A program made the position numbers and the translations under genes. DNA of 64,000 nt. It comes from Methanosarcina sp. (GTDB lineage: Archaea > Halobacteriota > Methanosarcinia > Methanosarcinales > Methanosarcinaceae). Below the pieces are notes generated by a model that saw nothing but the letters and a program-made list of their open reading frames with translations, had not been told where the DNA came from and did not search any database. Location of the stretch: the NCBI RefSeq assembly GCF_028693135.1, contig NZ_JAQUVZ010000003.1, positions 62,001-126,000 of the forward strand, written 5' to 3'. Shown piece after piece: positions 45,541-54,469 of this stretch (positions within the stretch are counted from its first letter, which is position 1; the number at the start of each line of letters is the position of its first letter).

Positions 45541-46347
45541 GTGGTTTTCTTTCTTTACACCGTAATTTACCCGCAGTCGCAACTTAAAAGGGTCCGGATG
45601 AAGCGCATAGCAAAACTGAAAGCTATGGAAAAGCGCCGGGGCTGCAAGGTGCTCACCATGATCCACAGGCGGGAGGGAATTTCGCTTTTCGGGCTGCCTG
45701 CCTACCAGTTCATAGACGAGGAGGATGCCGAACAGATTTTGCGCTGGATAAGGAAATACGGGGACTATCCCCTTGATCTGATCCTGCACACGCCTGGCGG
45801 ACAGCTCCATGCCAGCATCCAGATCGCCCGTGCCCTCAGGAAGCACCCCAAAAAGACCCGCGTGTTCATTCCCCACTACTCCATGTCAGGAGGCACAATT
45901 ATCGCCCTTGCAGCAGATGAAATCTTTATGGACAAAGATGCTGTAATCGGGCCCATCGACCCCCAGATAGGAGATTTCGTGCGCGGGCTCTTCCCTGCCC
46001 CTTCCTGGATCTATGCTGCAGAAACGAAAAAAGAAAATGCAGGAGACGTCACTCTTGTCATAAGCGACATTTCCAGAAAAGCCCTCAAACTTACCAGAAA
46101 CGTTGCAAAGGAACTTCTAGAAGGCAAAATCGCACCTGGGCCCGGCGGTGAAGACCGGCTCGATGAAGTGGTCGAAAAGCTGGTCAGTGGAGAAATGATC
46201 CACAGCACTCCCCTTTCAGCCGCAGAAGCTAAAGAGATCGGGCTTTCGGTAAGCACGGAGTTTCCTGAAGACGTGCATGAGTTCATGAAACTCTTCCGGC
46301 CTGTGAAAAGGAATGTGGAATACGTGGAGTCAACCTCTCCTCGCTAA
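45541..46347 (+). CDS. SDH/ClpP-like membrane serine protease
   Basis: 268 aa or more. Crotonase/ClpP-type core: LDLILHTPGGQLHASIQIA (~80-98), then the Ser nucleophile in HYSMSGGTIIALAADEIFM (~122-140), then IGPIDPQIGDF; typical of the SDH protease family (PF01972) found in archaea. A hydrophobic N-terminus (FLYTVIY) is the end of a membrane segment whose beginning (LWDFAFLFFVVFF) lies in frame upstream of the GTG at 45541. The frame stays open back to ~45412, so the true start, perhaps a non-ATG codon near 45484 after AAGGGGG, is probably upstream. Likely degrades membrane proteins. Confidence 0.82.
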   Translation: MVFFLYTVIYPQSQLKRVRMKRIAKLKAMEKRRGCKVLTMIHRREGISLFGLPAYQFIDEEDAEQILRWIRKYGDYPLDLILHTPGGQLHASIQIARALRKHPKKTRVFIPHYSMSGGTIIALAADEIFMDKDAVIGPIDPQIGDFVRGLFPAPSWIYAAETKKENAGDVTLVISDISRKALKLTRNVAKELLEGKIAPGPGGEDRLDEVVEKLVSGEMIHSTPLSAAEAKEIGLSVSTEFPEDVHEFMKLFRPVKRNVEYVESTSPR

Positions 46348-46369
46348 AGCACCGTAGCTTGCGTTTCCA

Positions 46370-46560
46370 GGTCATATTTTCCTTCGCAGAACACACAACA
46401 GGCAGGTTGACAACTACCCTAAAAGCAACATTTTTTGCAGTATTAAAATCGGTATTTTCAGTATGTCCACATGCAAGGCAGGCAAATGAAGCCTGTGTTT
46501 TTCGGTTCTTTTTACGGTATAATCACACAGAACACCTTTTTGAAGTATTTCCAGGATCTA
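46370..46560 (-). pseudogene. TnpB (IS200/IS605 OrfB) C-terminal remnant
   Basis: Minus-strand translation gives DPGNTSKRCSV, a TGA, then LYRKKNRKTQASFACLACGH and TENTDFNTAKNV. This is the TnpB zinc finger (TSxxCxxCG ... F.C..CG...D.NAA.N) with the second Cys-Gly of the first knuckle replaced by a stop. The rest of the transposon is gone. It sits just behind the SDH protease stop. Confidence 0.8.
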
Positions 46561-46583
46561 AAAGCATAACCAATAGTTTCTAA

Positions 46584-47171
46584 AATATTTTATTCAAAAG
46601 TAAAAAATTGTTGAGTTTTAAGATACCCCGTTTTCCATTTTTTATTCACATTTTTTTAAAATAGTGAACCTCTCTACTAATCTATATTTTTTATTACATT
46701 ATAAATTTCAAAAAAATACTAATATTTAAACATATACCGCAAATTCTATTTAAATAAGGGCATTTGATTCCTTTTTTTAGACAGATTAATTATTTATACA
46801 ATTATATCGGTTATACTATTGGTAAAATATAATACCATTGGAAAACTGGAACAATGGTTATTGTGGGGTAATATGATATTTAGAATCAAAAGAAAATTTC
46901 AATTGATAGTACAGCTTTCGCAGCAAGTACTGGATACGATCGTATGGGGAAAAAGGACACAGGTCGCAGGTCACGAAATTTATACCTGTTCATGATTGAG
47001 ATAAATATTTGAATCTCCTAACGAATTCATAAAAAATCCGGTCTAAATTAAGACAAGAGCGACTATGTAATAGTGCTGAAAAAGTGCTGAAAATAGTGCT
47101 GAAAATAGTGTTGAGATTGAGACAACGTTGAAATCAGTCTAAAAAAATATATTTTTGGGGAGTGGTGCTAA
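46584..47171. other. AT-rich intergenic region
   Basis: Very AT-rich. Contains one possible 40-aa ORF (46873-46995) and a short imperfect direct repeat AGTGCTGAAAAT (47070-47115). Confidence 0.4.
46873..46995 (+). CDS. Possible 40-aa basic peptide
   Basis: ATG preceded at 5 nt by GTGGGG; reads MIFRIKRKFQLIVQLSQQVL ... to a TGA. Basic and amphipathic. No homologue recognised; could be chance. Confidence 0.25.
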   Translation: MIFRIKRKFQLIVQLSQQVLDTIVWGKRTQVAGHEIYTCS

Positions 47172-47363
47172 ATGATTTTTTCTAACCTGACTGAGGCTGA
47201 AAAAACAATATTAAAGGATGAAACCGTTTCGGATTTTAAACATTCTTTAGAAGTAGTCATTAAAAATTTACTCGCAGAATATGAGAGGGATCTTGAATCT
47301 AACCTTAATATTTCGAAAGTTGAGATAAACTTTATAGTAAAAATGGATGGAATTGAAGTATAA
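47172..47363 (+). CDS. Small acidic protein, unknown
   Basis: 63 aa, beginning MIFSNLTEAEKTILKDETVS and ending NFIVKMDGIEV. Predominantly helical and charged. The ATG is preceded by GGGGAGTGGTG, a good ribosome-binding site at ~9 nt. No family recognised. A plausible single-gene unit within a gene-poor stretch. Confidence 0.55.
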   Translation: MIFSNLTEAEKTILKDETVSDFKHSLEVVIKNLLAEYERDLESNLNISKVEINFIVKMDGIEV

Positions 47364-47695
47364 AGTTTATTTAATTGTAGATATGGAAGGTTTATTACCT
47401 TCTCAATTTTATTTATAGATGCCCATTTTATGGATAAAATGTGTATTTTTTGGATATAATATGGATCTCTTAGGTATACCTCTATTTTTCAGGTTCACAG
47501 TGTATTTTTAAAGGAAAATCTTTTTGCAGGCAAAGCGAATTTTCAGAATAGCTATATAAGTTATTAAATGCATATTATTGTATGCTATTGTGTAATATAC
47601 ACAATCTCAAAAACATTGGTCAGACTGGTATTATTGTTAAATTGTAAAAATAACGCAAGCAAAACCAGACAACCACATCAAGGGGTGGAATGCCA
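47364..47695. other. No recognisable gene
   Basis: AT-rich spacer with a TGCATATTATTGTATGC near-palindrome at 47567-47583, about 110 nt before the small membrane protein gene; a possible operator. Confidence 0.35.
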
Positions 47696-47890
47696 ATGAA
47701 AAATATGAAACAGTTTGTAGGTGAATCTGTGATAGCAGCCATCGCAGTTTATTGCCTGCTGTTGATAATGTTTCCTGTGGGTTGGGTAGTTCTGCTCGGG
47801 CTTACGATCACAGATCCGGGTATATACAAAAGATATTACAAAAGATATGTAGAATCGAGAACTCTTGGGGTAGACTCTAAGTATTTGTAA
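47696..47890 (+). CDS. Small single-pass membrane protein
   Basis: 64 aa from ATG at 47696; AAGGGGTGG lies ~8 nt upstream, whereas the ATG at 47690 is too close to it. One long hydrophobic segment (VIAAIAVYCLLLIMFPVGWV, extending to LLGLTI) followed by a basic, Tyr-rich tail (YKRYYKRYVESR). Function unknown. Confidence 0.6.
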   Translation: MKNMKQFVGESVIAAIAVYCLLLIMFPVGWVVLLGLTITDPGIYKRYYKRYVESRTLGVDSKYL

Positions 47891-48139
47891 CGAAATAACT
47901 TCGGCAAAGAATAATTAATTTGAAGCTAAATCAGCCATTTCGATATTGAAAGTTATTTAATTATTCCTAAATTTTGCCTGTGTTATTTTGCTGCATATTT
48001 TAAGTCTGAACTCCCGAGCAATGGAAACAAGAAACCAATATCTTCCCATAAAACTTCTACCAGAACGCTTTGCCTGAAAAATCGACCAAAAACGAATATT
48101 TGTTGGGTATGGGAGTATTTTTTTGGGTAAAAATATATT

Positions 48140-50056
48140 TTAGGCAAAGCTCATTTTTTTAACCTTTGCGTTCTCTTCACTGAGCCCGGTCCAGCTAACT
48201 TTATACCCAAGGTGTTCGAGTACAGGGTAATAGAGGCTGCTGTCAAGCCCAAAGCCTTCAAACACCTTTACTGCGTCTGCATATGTCTCTGCAGTTCCTG
48301 GTTTTTCAAGTTCAAGTTCGATCCTCTCAAGGAACTGCCTGTGGAGCACATAATTCTCAAGGAGCACATAGTTCCTGTACTTCTCGAATTCTTCAGATTC
48401 TCCAGATTTTCCGGATTCTTCAGATTCTCCAGATTTTCCGGATTCTTCAGATTCTCCGGATTTTTCAGATTCTCCGGATTTTTCAGATTCTCCAGATTCT
48501 CCGGATTTTTTGGCTTCTGCGGCTTCCCTTGAGTTTGTAAGTCTGCCTGCAATCTCATTTTTTAAAGCATCAAGCACGACTCCCTTCTCAGTTGCGATTT
48601 CTTCAAGGCTGATCAGTTCCCCGGAAAGAGGAATCTCCGTTTCCTGAAGTTTTGACAGGTCTTCTTCAAGCCTTATTCTTTCATATTTTCTAAGCACCTG
48701 CGTTACTTCATTTGCCGGAATCTTCCTGTCAAAGAAAATCACGTCCTGTGCAGGGAAATCTTTTTCTGAGCACTTTAGTTTCCTATTAATCAGGAGAATA
48801 ACAGGTTCCTTTACTTCCTTCAGTTTCTCGGTCTTCTTTTTAAGGTATTCCGGTGTCCAGAAACCGACAACCTCGACGTACACTTTCATTCCGTCTTTCT
48901 GAAGGGAAAAATCCGGAATAAATGCGTACCTGCCTGCTTTCAGGATCGTTGGTTCTCTTTTTGCTTTCCAACCTCCTAAACTTAAGCTGGCAAACTGTTG
49001 TTCATAAGTGCTGTCATAGGCTGCACTTTCAGTATCTGCTTCTGATTCCTTAATTCCAGTTCCTTTAATTCCAGTTTCCTTAATTCCAGTTTCCTTAATT
49101 TCGTTTTCCTCTCCCTCAACCCCGGTTTCATTCCCGGCTCCTGTTCCGTATCTTTCCTGTCCTTCCGCAAGCTGTAAGTTGGAAGAGACTCTTTCTGGTA
49201 TTCTTTCAGAATATCTGGCTGCTTCCGGTATGGGTTTGAAAGCCTCTTCCGAGCTGTCAAGGGCAAAATCAAGGATGCGTTTCCCCTGGTAGCCTTTATG
49301 GAGAATTCCTGCCTTCAGGCTCCAGCCCTTTGATTTCAGGAGGATAGGGAAGAGTTTTGCAAAAGAATTTCCATATCGTTCCGACATCCTGAACAGAGAT
49401 GCCGGTCCATCAAGGTGGAGGTGAACGCTTTTTAACCCTTCAGTTTCTTCTTTTTCGCCTGCTTTCTCCTCGGTGTCTTCCAGGGAATACATAAGCCCGG
49501 ATCTGACAATCTTCCAGAGGACTTGCTGGAAATCCCCTGTTATCCATATGTTCAGGTCAACAGCCCGGAAAAGGAGGGTTTGTGTCAGGGATATGTTGTA
49601 CTGCCTGAGGAGTTCTGCAGGGGAAAGGGGGTTGAATTCTTTTAAGATCTGGTTTTCCTCAAGGTCTGCCCAGAGAGATTTTTCAAGCTCGGGAATTGAA
49701 TTCGAGAGTTTTTTTGCGGCTTTTTGAAGTGCCTCTTTTCTTTCGGCAGGAGAAAGCGCCATCCCGGCACAGGCTTCAAAAACCGCTTCCCTTGCTTTAG
49801 AAGGGTCAACAGCCGAAGAGGTTTCAACCACAGCCCGTCTTCCAAGGAGCTGGGAAAGCCCCCGGATAAAGCGGTAATTCATCTCTTCATAACCTTCAAG
49901 TTCGGAAAGGAGGTCGCCGTATGTTTTTCCGACATGCTGCTCGAAGGTCTCTATAAGTAGCCCTGCAAGCTCAAGGTTTTCGGAATTAAAAGCTGCATAT
50001 GCCGGTTTGATCTTTCCCTTTGAAATGCGGGTTACAAGCAGGTCAGAAGTTAGCAT
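48140..50056 (-). CDS. bax1: Bax1 nuclease (DUF790), partner of XPB
   Basis: About 638 aa from ATG at 50056 (MLTSDLLVTRISKGKIKPAY), which overlaps the XPB stop by 14 nt; translational coupling fits the known Bax1-XPB complex. The N-terminal DUF790 region is followed by a nuclease core (FIPDFSLQKDGMKVYVEVVG, ~380-399, with the D/E residues of a PD-(D/E)XK-like site). Bax1 nicks DNA at bubbles opened by XPB in archaeal excision repair. Longer than typical because of two low-complexity insertions: ETGIKETGIKGTGIKE (~330) and a run of SGESEKSGESEESGK (~525-560). Confidence 0.88.
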   Translation of the reverse strand: MLTSDLLVTRISKGKIKPAYAAFNSENLELAGLLIETFEQHVGKTYGDLLSELEGYEEMNYRFIRGLSQLLGRRAVVETSSAVDPSKAREAVFEACAGMALSPAERKEALQKAAKKLSNSIPELEKSLWADLEENQILKEFNPLSPAELLRQYNISLTQTLLFRAVDLNIWITGDFQQVLWKIVRSGLMYSLEDTEEKAGEKEETEGLKSVHLHLDGPASLFRMSERYGNSFAKLFPILLKSKGWSLKAGILHKGYQGKRILDFALDSSEEAFKPIPEAARYSERIPERVSSNLQLAEGQERYGTGAGNETGVEGEENEIKETGIKETGIKGTGIKESEADTESAAYDSTYEQQFASLSLGGWKAKREPTILKAGRYAFIPDFSLQKDGMKVYVEVVGFWTPEYLKKKTEKLKEVKEPVILLINRKLKCSEKDFPAQDVIFFDRKIPANEVTQVLRKYERIRLEEDLSKLQETEIPLSGELISLEEIATEKGVVLDALKNEIAGRLTNSREAAEAKKSGESGESEKSGESEKSGESEESGKSGESEESGKSGESEEFEKYRNYVLLENYVLHRQFLERIELELEKPGTAETYADAVKVFEGFGLDSSLYYPVLEHLGYKVSWTGLSEENAKVKKMSFA

Positions 50057-51452
50057 GAGAACCACCTTTCTGGTTTTCAGGGTTTTTTTCGGAAGATAAA
50101 GCCCCTTTTCTCCTTTGTGCGGTTCCGGTCTCCGAGGTTTCCGAGGCTATGATTTCGTAGAGCACGGCTTCTTTTCCTTCTTTTTTCCTGAGGATCCTTC
50201 CAAGGCGCTGGACATATGCCCGCTTGCTGCCTGTCCCGCTTGCTATGATCCCTATGTTTGCTTCAGGGACGTCAATTCCCTCATCCAGGACCTTTGAGGT
50301 AACAACAGCCCTGTAACTGCCTGCCCTGAACTTTTCGAGGATGGAGTTCCTTTCTTTTGAAGGAGTTCTGTAGGTGATCGCCGGGATAAAGAATGTATTG
50401 GAAATCCGGTGCACAAGCCGGTTATGTTCCGTGAAGATGAACACCCTGTCCCCTCTGTGCTGCTCCAGGATTTCCCTCAGTTTTTCAATTTTTGAATCAC
50501 TATTGAAGGCAAGGTCTCTTGCTGCATTTCTTGCAAGGAGGGCTTTTCTGGCTTCAGGGTCTCTGCCGCTTTTCATGACCAGTTTCTGGAAGTCCTGTGC
50601 TCCCCTCATTACCAGCCCTGTTTTTTTGAGGTAATTAAGGAATACAGAATATTTCTGGTCGTATTCTTTCTGCTCCCCGGTAGTGAGCGTCACAGAAACC
50701 CGTTTTATCGTATAAGGGGCAAGGTGCCCGCCGGCAAGTTCCGAGACCTTTTTCTCGTAGACTTTTCCCCCTACAAGCCGGTTGAGTTCCGTATGCAGCC
50801 CATCTTCCCTTTCGTATGTGGCAGTCAGTCCGAGCCTGCATGAGGCTGCGGAAAATTCGGCAATGCTCCTGTACCCTGCTGCAGGCAGGTGGTGCACTTC
50901 GTCAAAAATCAGGAGCTCGAACCTGTTCCCCAGGGTTTCGGCATGAATATAGGCAGAGTCATATGTGGAAACGGTTATGGGAAGGATTTTTTTCTCGCCG
51001 CCCCCAAGCTTTCCTATTTCCATGGAAAAGGCTGCTTCAAGCTGGGTTTTCCACTGTTCCAGCAGGTCAAGGGTCGGGACAATTATAAGAGCCGGGATGT
51101 TGCACCCTGCAATTGCCCGGATACCGGCAAGGGTTTTTCCGCTTCCTGTCGGCAGGACCAGGACTCCCCATTTTTCATTCTCACTCCAGGAAACAAGAGC
51201 TTCGGCCTGGTAGTCCCTTAAATTCAGCTTATTTCCCGAAGCCTCATAAGCTTCTGCAAGGTCCGGACAGGGAAGGAGGTCAAGGACGCTGTCTTCAAAC
51301 TCAATTCCGGAATTTTCCAGGTAACTGATGATATCCCTGTAATACATGGCAAGGGCCCTGAAGCTCCCGCTTCTTTCGTCCCAGGTTGAATTGGGGACCC
51401 GGACGTTGCCCTGTATGAGGAGAGTTCCCTGCTTGAAGCTGATTTTGATCAT
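50043..51452 (-). CDS. xpb: XPB-type DNA repair helicase
   Basis: 469 aa. Superfamily 2 helicase: LRDYQAEALVSW (Q-motif region), LVLPTGSGKTLAGIRAI (Walker A, ~97-113), LIFDEVHHLPAAGY (Walker B, ~183), LTATYERED (~215), FIFTEHNRLVHRI (~345), and VLDEGIDVPEANIGI with QRLGRILRKKEGKEAV (motif VI, ~420). The N-terminal ~75 residues form the damage-recognition-like domain. Opens DNA for repair; followed by and overlapping bax1. Confidence 0.93.
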   Translation of the reverse strand: MIKISFKQGTLLIQGNVRVPNSTWDERSGSFRALAMYYRDIISYLENSGIEFEDSVLDLLPCPDLAEAYEASGNKLNLRDYQAEALVSWSENEKWGVLVLPTGSGKTLAGIRAIAGCNIPALIIVPTLDLLEQWKTQLEAAFSMEIGKLGGGEKKILPITVSTYDSAYIHAETLGNRFELLIFDEVHHLPAAGYRSIAEFSAASCRLGLTATYEREDGLHTELNRLVGGKVYEKKVSELAGGHLAPYTIKRVSVTLTTGEQKEYDQKYSVFLNYLKKTGLVMRGAQDFQKLVMKSGRDPEARKALLARNAARDLAFNSDSKIEKLREILEQHRGDRVFIFTEHNRLVHRISNTFFIPAITYRTPSKERNSILEKFRAGSYRAVVTSKVLDEGIDVPEANIGIIASGTGSKRAYVQRLGRILRKKEGKEAVLYEIIASETSETGTAQRRKGALSSEKNPENQKGGSHANF

Positions 51453-51862
51453 TGTTTACTAAGAGTCGGGACATGATATATAATAATTAAGTTATCAGCA
51501 GACTAAGGCTGGAGTTTATTGCATGAGTTAATTCTTTTATATCTTTTCCGCTCGAGGGGGGGAATTTTTCAGTTTCCACTCCCTGCGCCGCGCGAGAACG
51601 GGGCCACCCCGTCATGTAAGAAAAATTAACTTTCAAACCGACACCACAATTGAGAGAGACAATAAACTGAAAAAATATCCCCCTGAGAGAATACTTTCCT
51701 TTTCCTCGAAAACCAATTTTCTATTAATAAGTAAATATAAGTGCCTCCAACGGTTTTTCTGGCGGTCCTGCAATAAAAGAAGAAAAAAGCAGAAAGAAAA
51801 CTGGGAAATAACTTCAGGTCAATTTCAATAATAGAAAGGAAATTAAAAGAAGGAAATTTTGC
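51453..51862. other. Divergent promoter region
   Basis: No gene. Contains a GC-rich patch CTGCGCCGCGCGAGAACGGG (51581-51600) unlike its surroundings; otherwise AT-rich promoter DNA for xpb-bax1 and the HD gene. Confidence 0.4.
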
Positions 51863-52507
51863 ATGAGCTCTAATGCCAGACCATTGAGGGATGACGGATC
51901 GGGGGGAGATTTCTCGCCCGAACCTCTGTCCCTTGAAGACCTTTTCCACAAATACGGAATTGAACGCAGCCATGCCGATAATGTGGCCCGGAATGCCCTC
52001 GAACTTTTTGAGATCCTTGCTCCTGTCCACGGGCTGGGCTCCGAGTTCCAACAACTTGTGGAAATGGCTGCCCTTGTGCATGATGCCGGGGTAGCTACGG
52101 ACTTTGAGAACCACCACAGAGCAGGGAGGGATATCCTGCTCCGCCACCCGCCTTCCGAATTGCCTGAAAGGCTGTGGCCGGTTGTTGCCTGGACGGCTTT
52201 CCTGCACAAAAAAAAGGTAGGAAATAAGAAAATTGAGGGACTTAAAGGAAAGGCTTTCGGGAACATGCCCGAAGACCTTCAGGATGTAACCCTGAAAGTG
52301 GCTGCCCTTATCCGGCTTGCCGATGCCCTCGACTACAGCCGGATGGGAAGCAGGCTCGGAAAGGTCACTTTCAAAGCCCGGCAAATCAGGTTTGAAATAA
52401 TAGGGCAGGGGGCTGCAGTTGATGCGGAAAGGATGTACAAAAAAGGTGACCTCTGGCACCTGCTCTACGATACGGAACTTGAGTTTAAGCCGCAATTGCA
52501 AAAATAA
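51863..52507 (+). CDS. HD-domain phosphohydrolase
   Basis: 214 aa. HD motif in MAALVHDAGVATDFENHHRA (~68-87), plus H at RDILLRHPPSELP (~95) and a later DALDYSRMG (~157), the metal ligands of the HD superfamily. Closest in style to the C-terminal HD domain of Ppx/GppA phosphatases, here free-standing. It may hydrolyse a polyphosphate or nucleotide; the substrate is not readable. Confidence 0.78.
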   Translation: MSSNARPLRDDGSGGDFSPEPLSLEDLFHKYGIERSHADNVARNALELFEILAPVHGLGSEFQQLVEMAALVHDAGVATDFENHHRAGRDILLRHPPSELPERLWPVVAWTAFLHKKKVGNKKIEGLKGKAFGNMPEDLQDVTLKVAALIRLADALDYSRMGSRLGKVTFKARQIRFEIIGQGAAVDAERMYKKGDLWHLLYDTELEFKPQLQK

Positions 52508-52529
52508 TGAAGGTTTAAATCAAAAAAAT

Positions 52530-52720
52530 ATATCTTAAAGTCATGTCTTAAAGCCATACTTAAAGCCATACTTAAAGCCATACTTTAAAGCCATAATTTA
52601 TGGTTACTTAAAGTCATGTTTTAAAGCCATACTTAAAGCCATAATTTATGGTTATACTTTGAAGTTACACTTTAAACCCACACTTTAAACCCACACTTTA
52701 TAAACCATCATTTAAACATA
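52530..52720. repeat. Imperfect CTTAAAGCCATA tandem array
   Basis: Units of ~14 bp (ACTTAAAGCCAT, CTTTAAAGCCATAATTTATG, CTTTAAACCCACA) repeat irregularly between the HD and phosphatase genes. Confidence 0.8.
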
Positions 52721-52775
52721 CTTTAAAACCACTTTTTAAAAAACAAGCATTAAGGCTTGGGATTGGAAGATCTGG

Positions 52776-53522
52776 ATGAGCTATCTGATACTTGTACGAC
52801 ACGGGGAATCCGGCTGGAACGTTGACGGCAGATTTGGAGGCTGGGTGGACGTCCCGCTGACTGGGAAGGGGGTCGAAGAAGCCCTGTTCTGTGCTTCCGA
52901 ACTTGAGGGGATCGGGTTGGACCTTGCTTTTACTTCAAAGCTAGTCCGGGCGCAGGAAACCCTTTTTCTGATCCTTTCTAAGCAGAAAAAGATAGGGGTC
53001 TTTGTCCACGAAGCAGCCGGTTCAGGGGAAAGCGGGACCGAAAGCGGAGATGAAGTCGGGTCGGACAATAAAGAAAACCGGTATTCATATCCCCCAAAAA
53101 TCGAAAAGAGCCTTATCCCTATCTATTCCAGTGAAGCCTTAAACGAGCGCTATTACGGGATATTGCAGGGCAGGAAAAAGGACAAAATGAAAGAGAAATA
53201 CGGGGAAGAACAGATTCTTCACTGGTGTCGGAGCTTTGACGAAGGGCCTCCTGAAGGGGAAAGCCTCAAAGATATTTATAGACGTTCAGTTCCATATCTC
53301 GAAAAGGAGATTGTCCCTGCTCTTCAGGATGGAAAAAATGTAATAGTATGCGCCCACCAGAACAGCTTGAGGGCGCTGATTAAGCATATCGAAGGAATTT
53401 CTAATGAAGACATTCGCAAAATCAGACTGGCCAATGCAAGACCCGTAATCTACACACTTTCCGGAGGCATCTTAGTTAGGGAAAATGCTGAAATGGATCT
53501 GGCGGTGAAAAGGAACCTCTGA
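52776..53522 (+). CDS. Histidine phosphatase / phosphoglycerate mutase-like
   Basis: 248 aa. LVRHGESGWNVDGRFGGWVD at ~6-25 contains the phospho-accepting His (RHGE). ERYYGILQGRKKDKM and WCRSFDEGPPEGES match dPGM-type (GpmA) segments, and VIVCAHQNSLRALIKHIEG (~189) has the second His. About 30 residues of acidic low-complexity insert (~75-107). Interconverts 3- and 2-phosphoglycerate or acts as a phosphatase. Confidence 0.85.
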   Translation: MSYLILVRHGESGWNVDGRFGGWVDVPLTGKGVEEALFCASELEGIGLDLAFTSKLVRAQETLFLILSKQKKIGVFVHEAAGSGESGTESGDEVGSDNKENRYSYPPKIEKSLIPIYSSEALNERYYGILQGRKKDKMKEKYGEEQILHWCRSFDEGPPEGESLKDIYRRSVPYLEKEIVPALQDGKNVIVCAHQNSLRALIKHIEGISNEDIRKIRLANARPVIYTLSGGILVRENAEMDLAVKRNL

Positions 53523-53827
53523 ATTCTTTTTTTGGGTCCACACTGATTTATCTGTGGCCGGAAAAGTATTTTCAGGCATTTTAAAGCAGAAAAGCATTTT
53601 CATGGTATCCTCTTCAAATTGTATGGAAAAAAGTAAATTTCACACATGTGCTGAAAATTTAAGAATTTTTCCAGGTTGGAAACACACTCATGAGGTCTAG
53701 TTAACTTCATACATGTATGATAAAATTGTTTCATATTTTTCTAGTTGGAAAATTCTCCTTTGGATTTGAAGAGGATACCCTTTTCCCTTTTTTTAGATTA
53801 ATTTCTTCAATTTTATTTATATTTGTT
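53523..53827. other. No recognisable gene
   Basis: AT-rich intergenic DNA; a TTTTTCYAGTTGGAAA motif occurs twice (53666-53682, 53735-53750). From ~53793 it is similar to the DNA after cassette copy 2 (57375-57411). Confidence 0.4.
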
Positions 53828-54469
53828 TCACAGTATCCAGCTATAGATGGCTGTTAATCCCGTGACATAAACCCCGAGAGCATAAAACCACCTTCCGGTA
53901 AACTTGGGCGTTCGGATTGGTGCTAAATTAAATACAGCCATAAACATAAATATTGTATATATAAGGACTGTAAAAATTGTATGGCTGAATAAACCGTTAA
54001 ACAGAAAGACAAAAGCAAGGATAATGACATTGTTGTCAAGTGCCAATCCCATGTATGTTGAATCATCGACCAGGCCGAAAACATTGAAATAGCTCAACCG
54101 TATTGCACTGGTAGCGACAATCACGAATGCTCCAGGTAAAAACCATGGACTGAATTCTCCATAGCTCAAGAGAAAAACAGCGGGACAAATTCCAAAACTT
54201 ACAATATCTATCAATGAGTCAAGCTGTCCTCCGACAGCTCGATATTCATCAGTTCGCCCCTTCATCCGACGGGCAATGATTCCGTCTCCCCAGTCAAAAA
54301 AAACAGCCCAAATCATTCCAATTATCGCAACCGGGAAATTGCCTAATATAGCAAAGTATATACTAAGGACCGCACAGAACAGCCCTGCAAGCGAACAGAT
54401 ATTTGGAAGATCTCGGGCGAAAGTAAGCATTCCTGTCTTATGTGATTGTTGATGTTGCGAATCATTCAT
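53828..54469 (-). CDS. CDP-alcohol phosphatidyltransferase (cassette copy 1)
   Basis: 213 aa with about six hydrophobic segments. The family motif D-G-x2-A-R-x8-G-x3-D-x3-D lies at ~60-92: DWGDGIIARRMKG, then GGQLDSLIDIVSF. It moves a phosphoalcohol from a CDP-alcohol to a lipid or similar acceptor in the membrane. Start overlaps the aminotransferase stop (ATGA). Differs from copy 2 by several substitutions (for example RAVGG versus RAFGG). Confidence 0.88.
   Translation of the reverse strand: MNDSQHQQSHKTGMLTFARDLPNICSLAGLFCAVLSIYFAILGNFPVAIIGMIWAVFFDWGDGIIARRMKGRTDEYRAVGGQLDSLIDIVSFGICPAVFLLSYGEFSPWFLPGAFVIVATSAIRLSYFNVFGLVDDSTYMGLALDNNVIILAFVFLFNGLFSHTIFTVLIYTIFMFMAVFNLAPIRTPKFTGRWFYALGVYVTGLTAIYSWIL

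Noticed and set aside
46359-46583. 74-codon plus-strand ORF
   Set aside because: The opposite strand of the same DNA encodes the TnpB zinc-finger remnant, which explains the sequence better.
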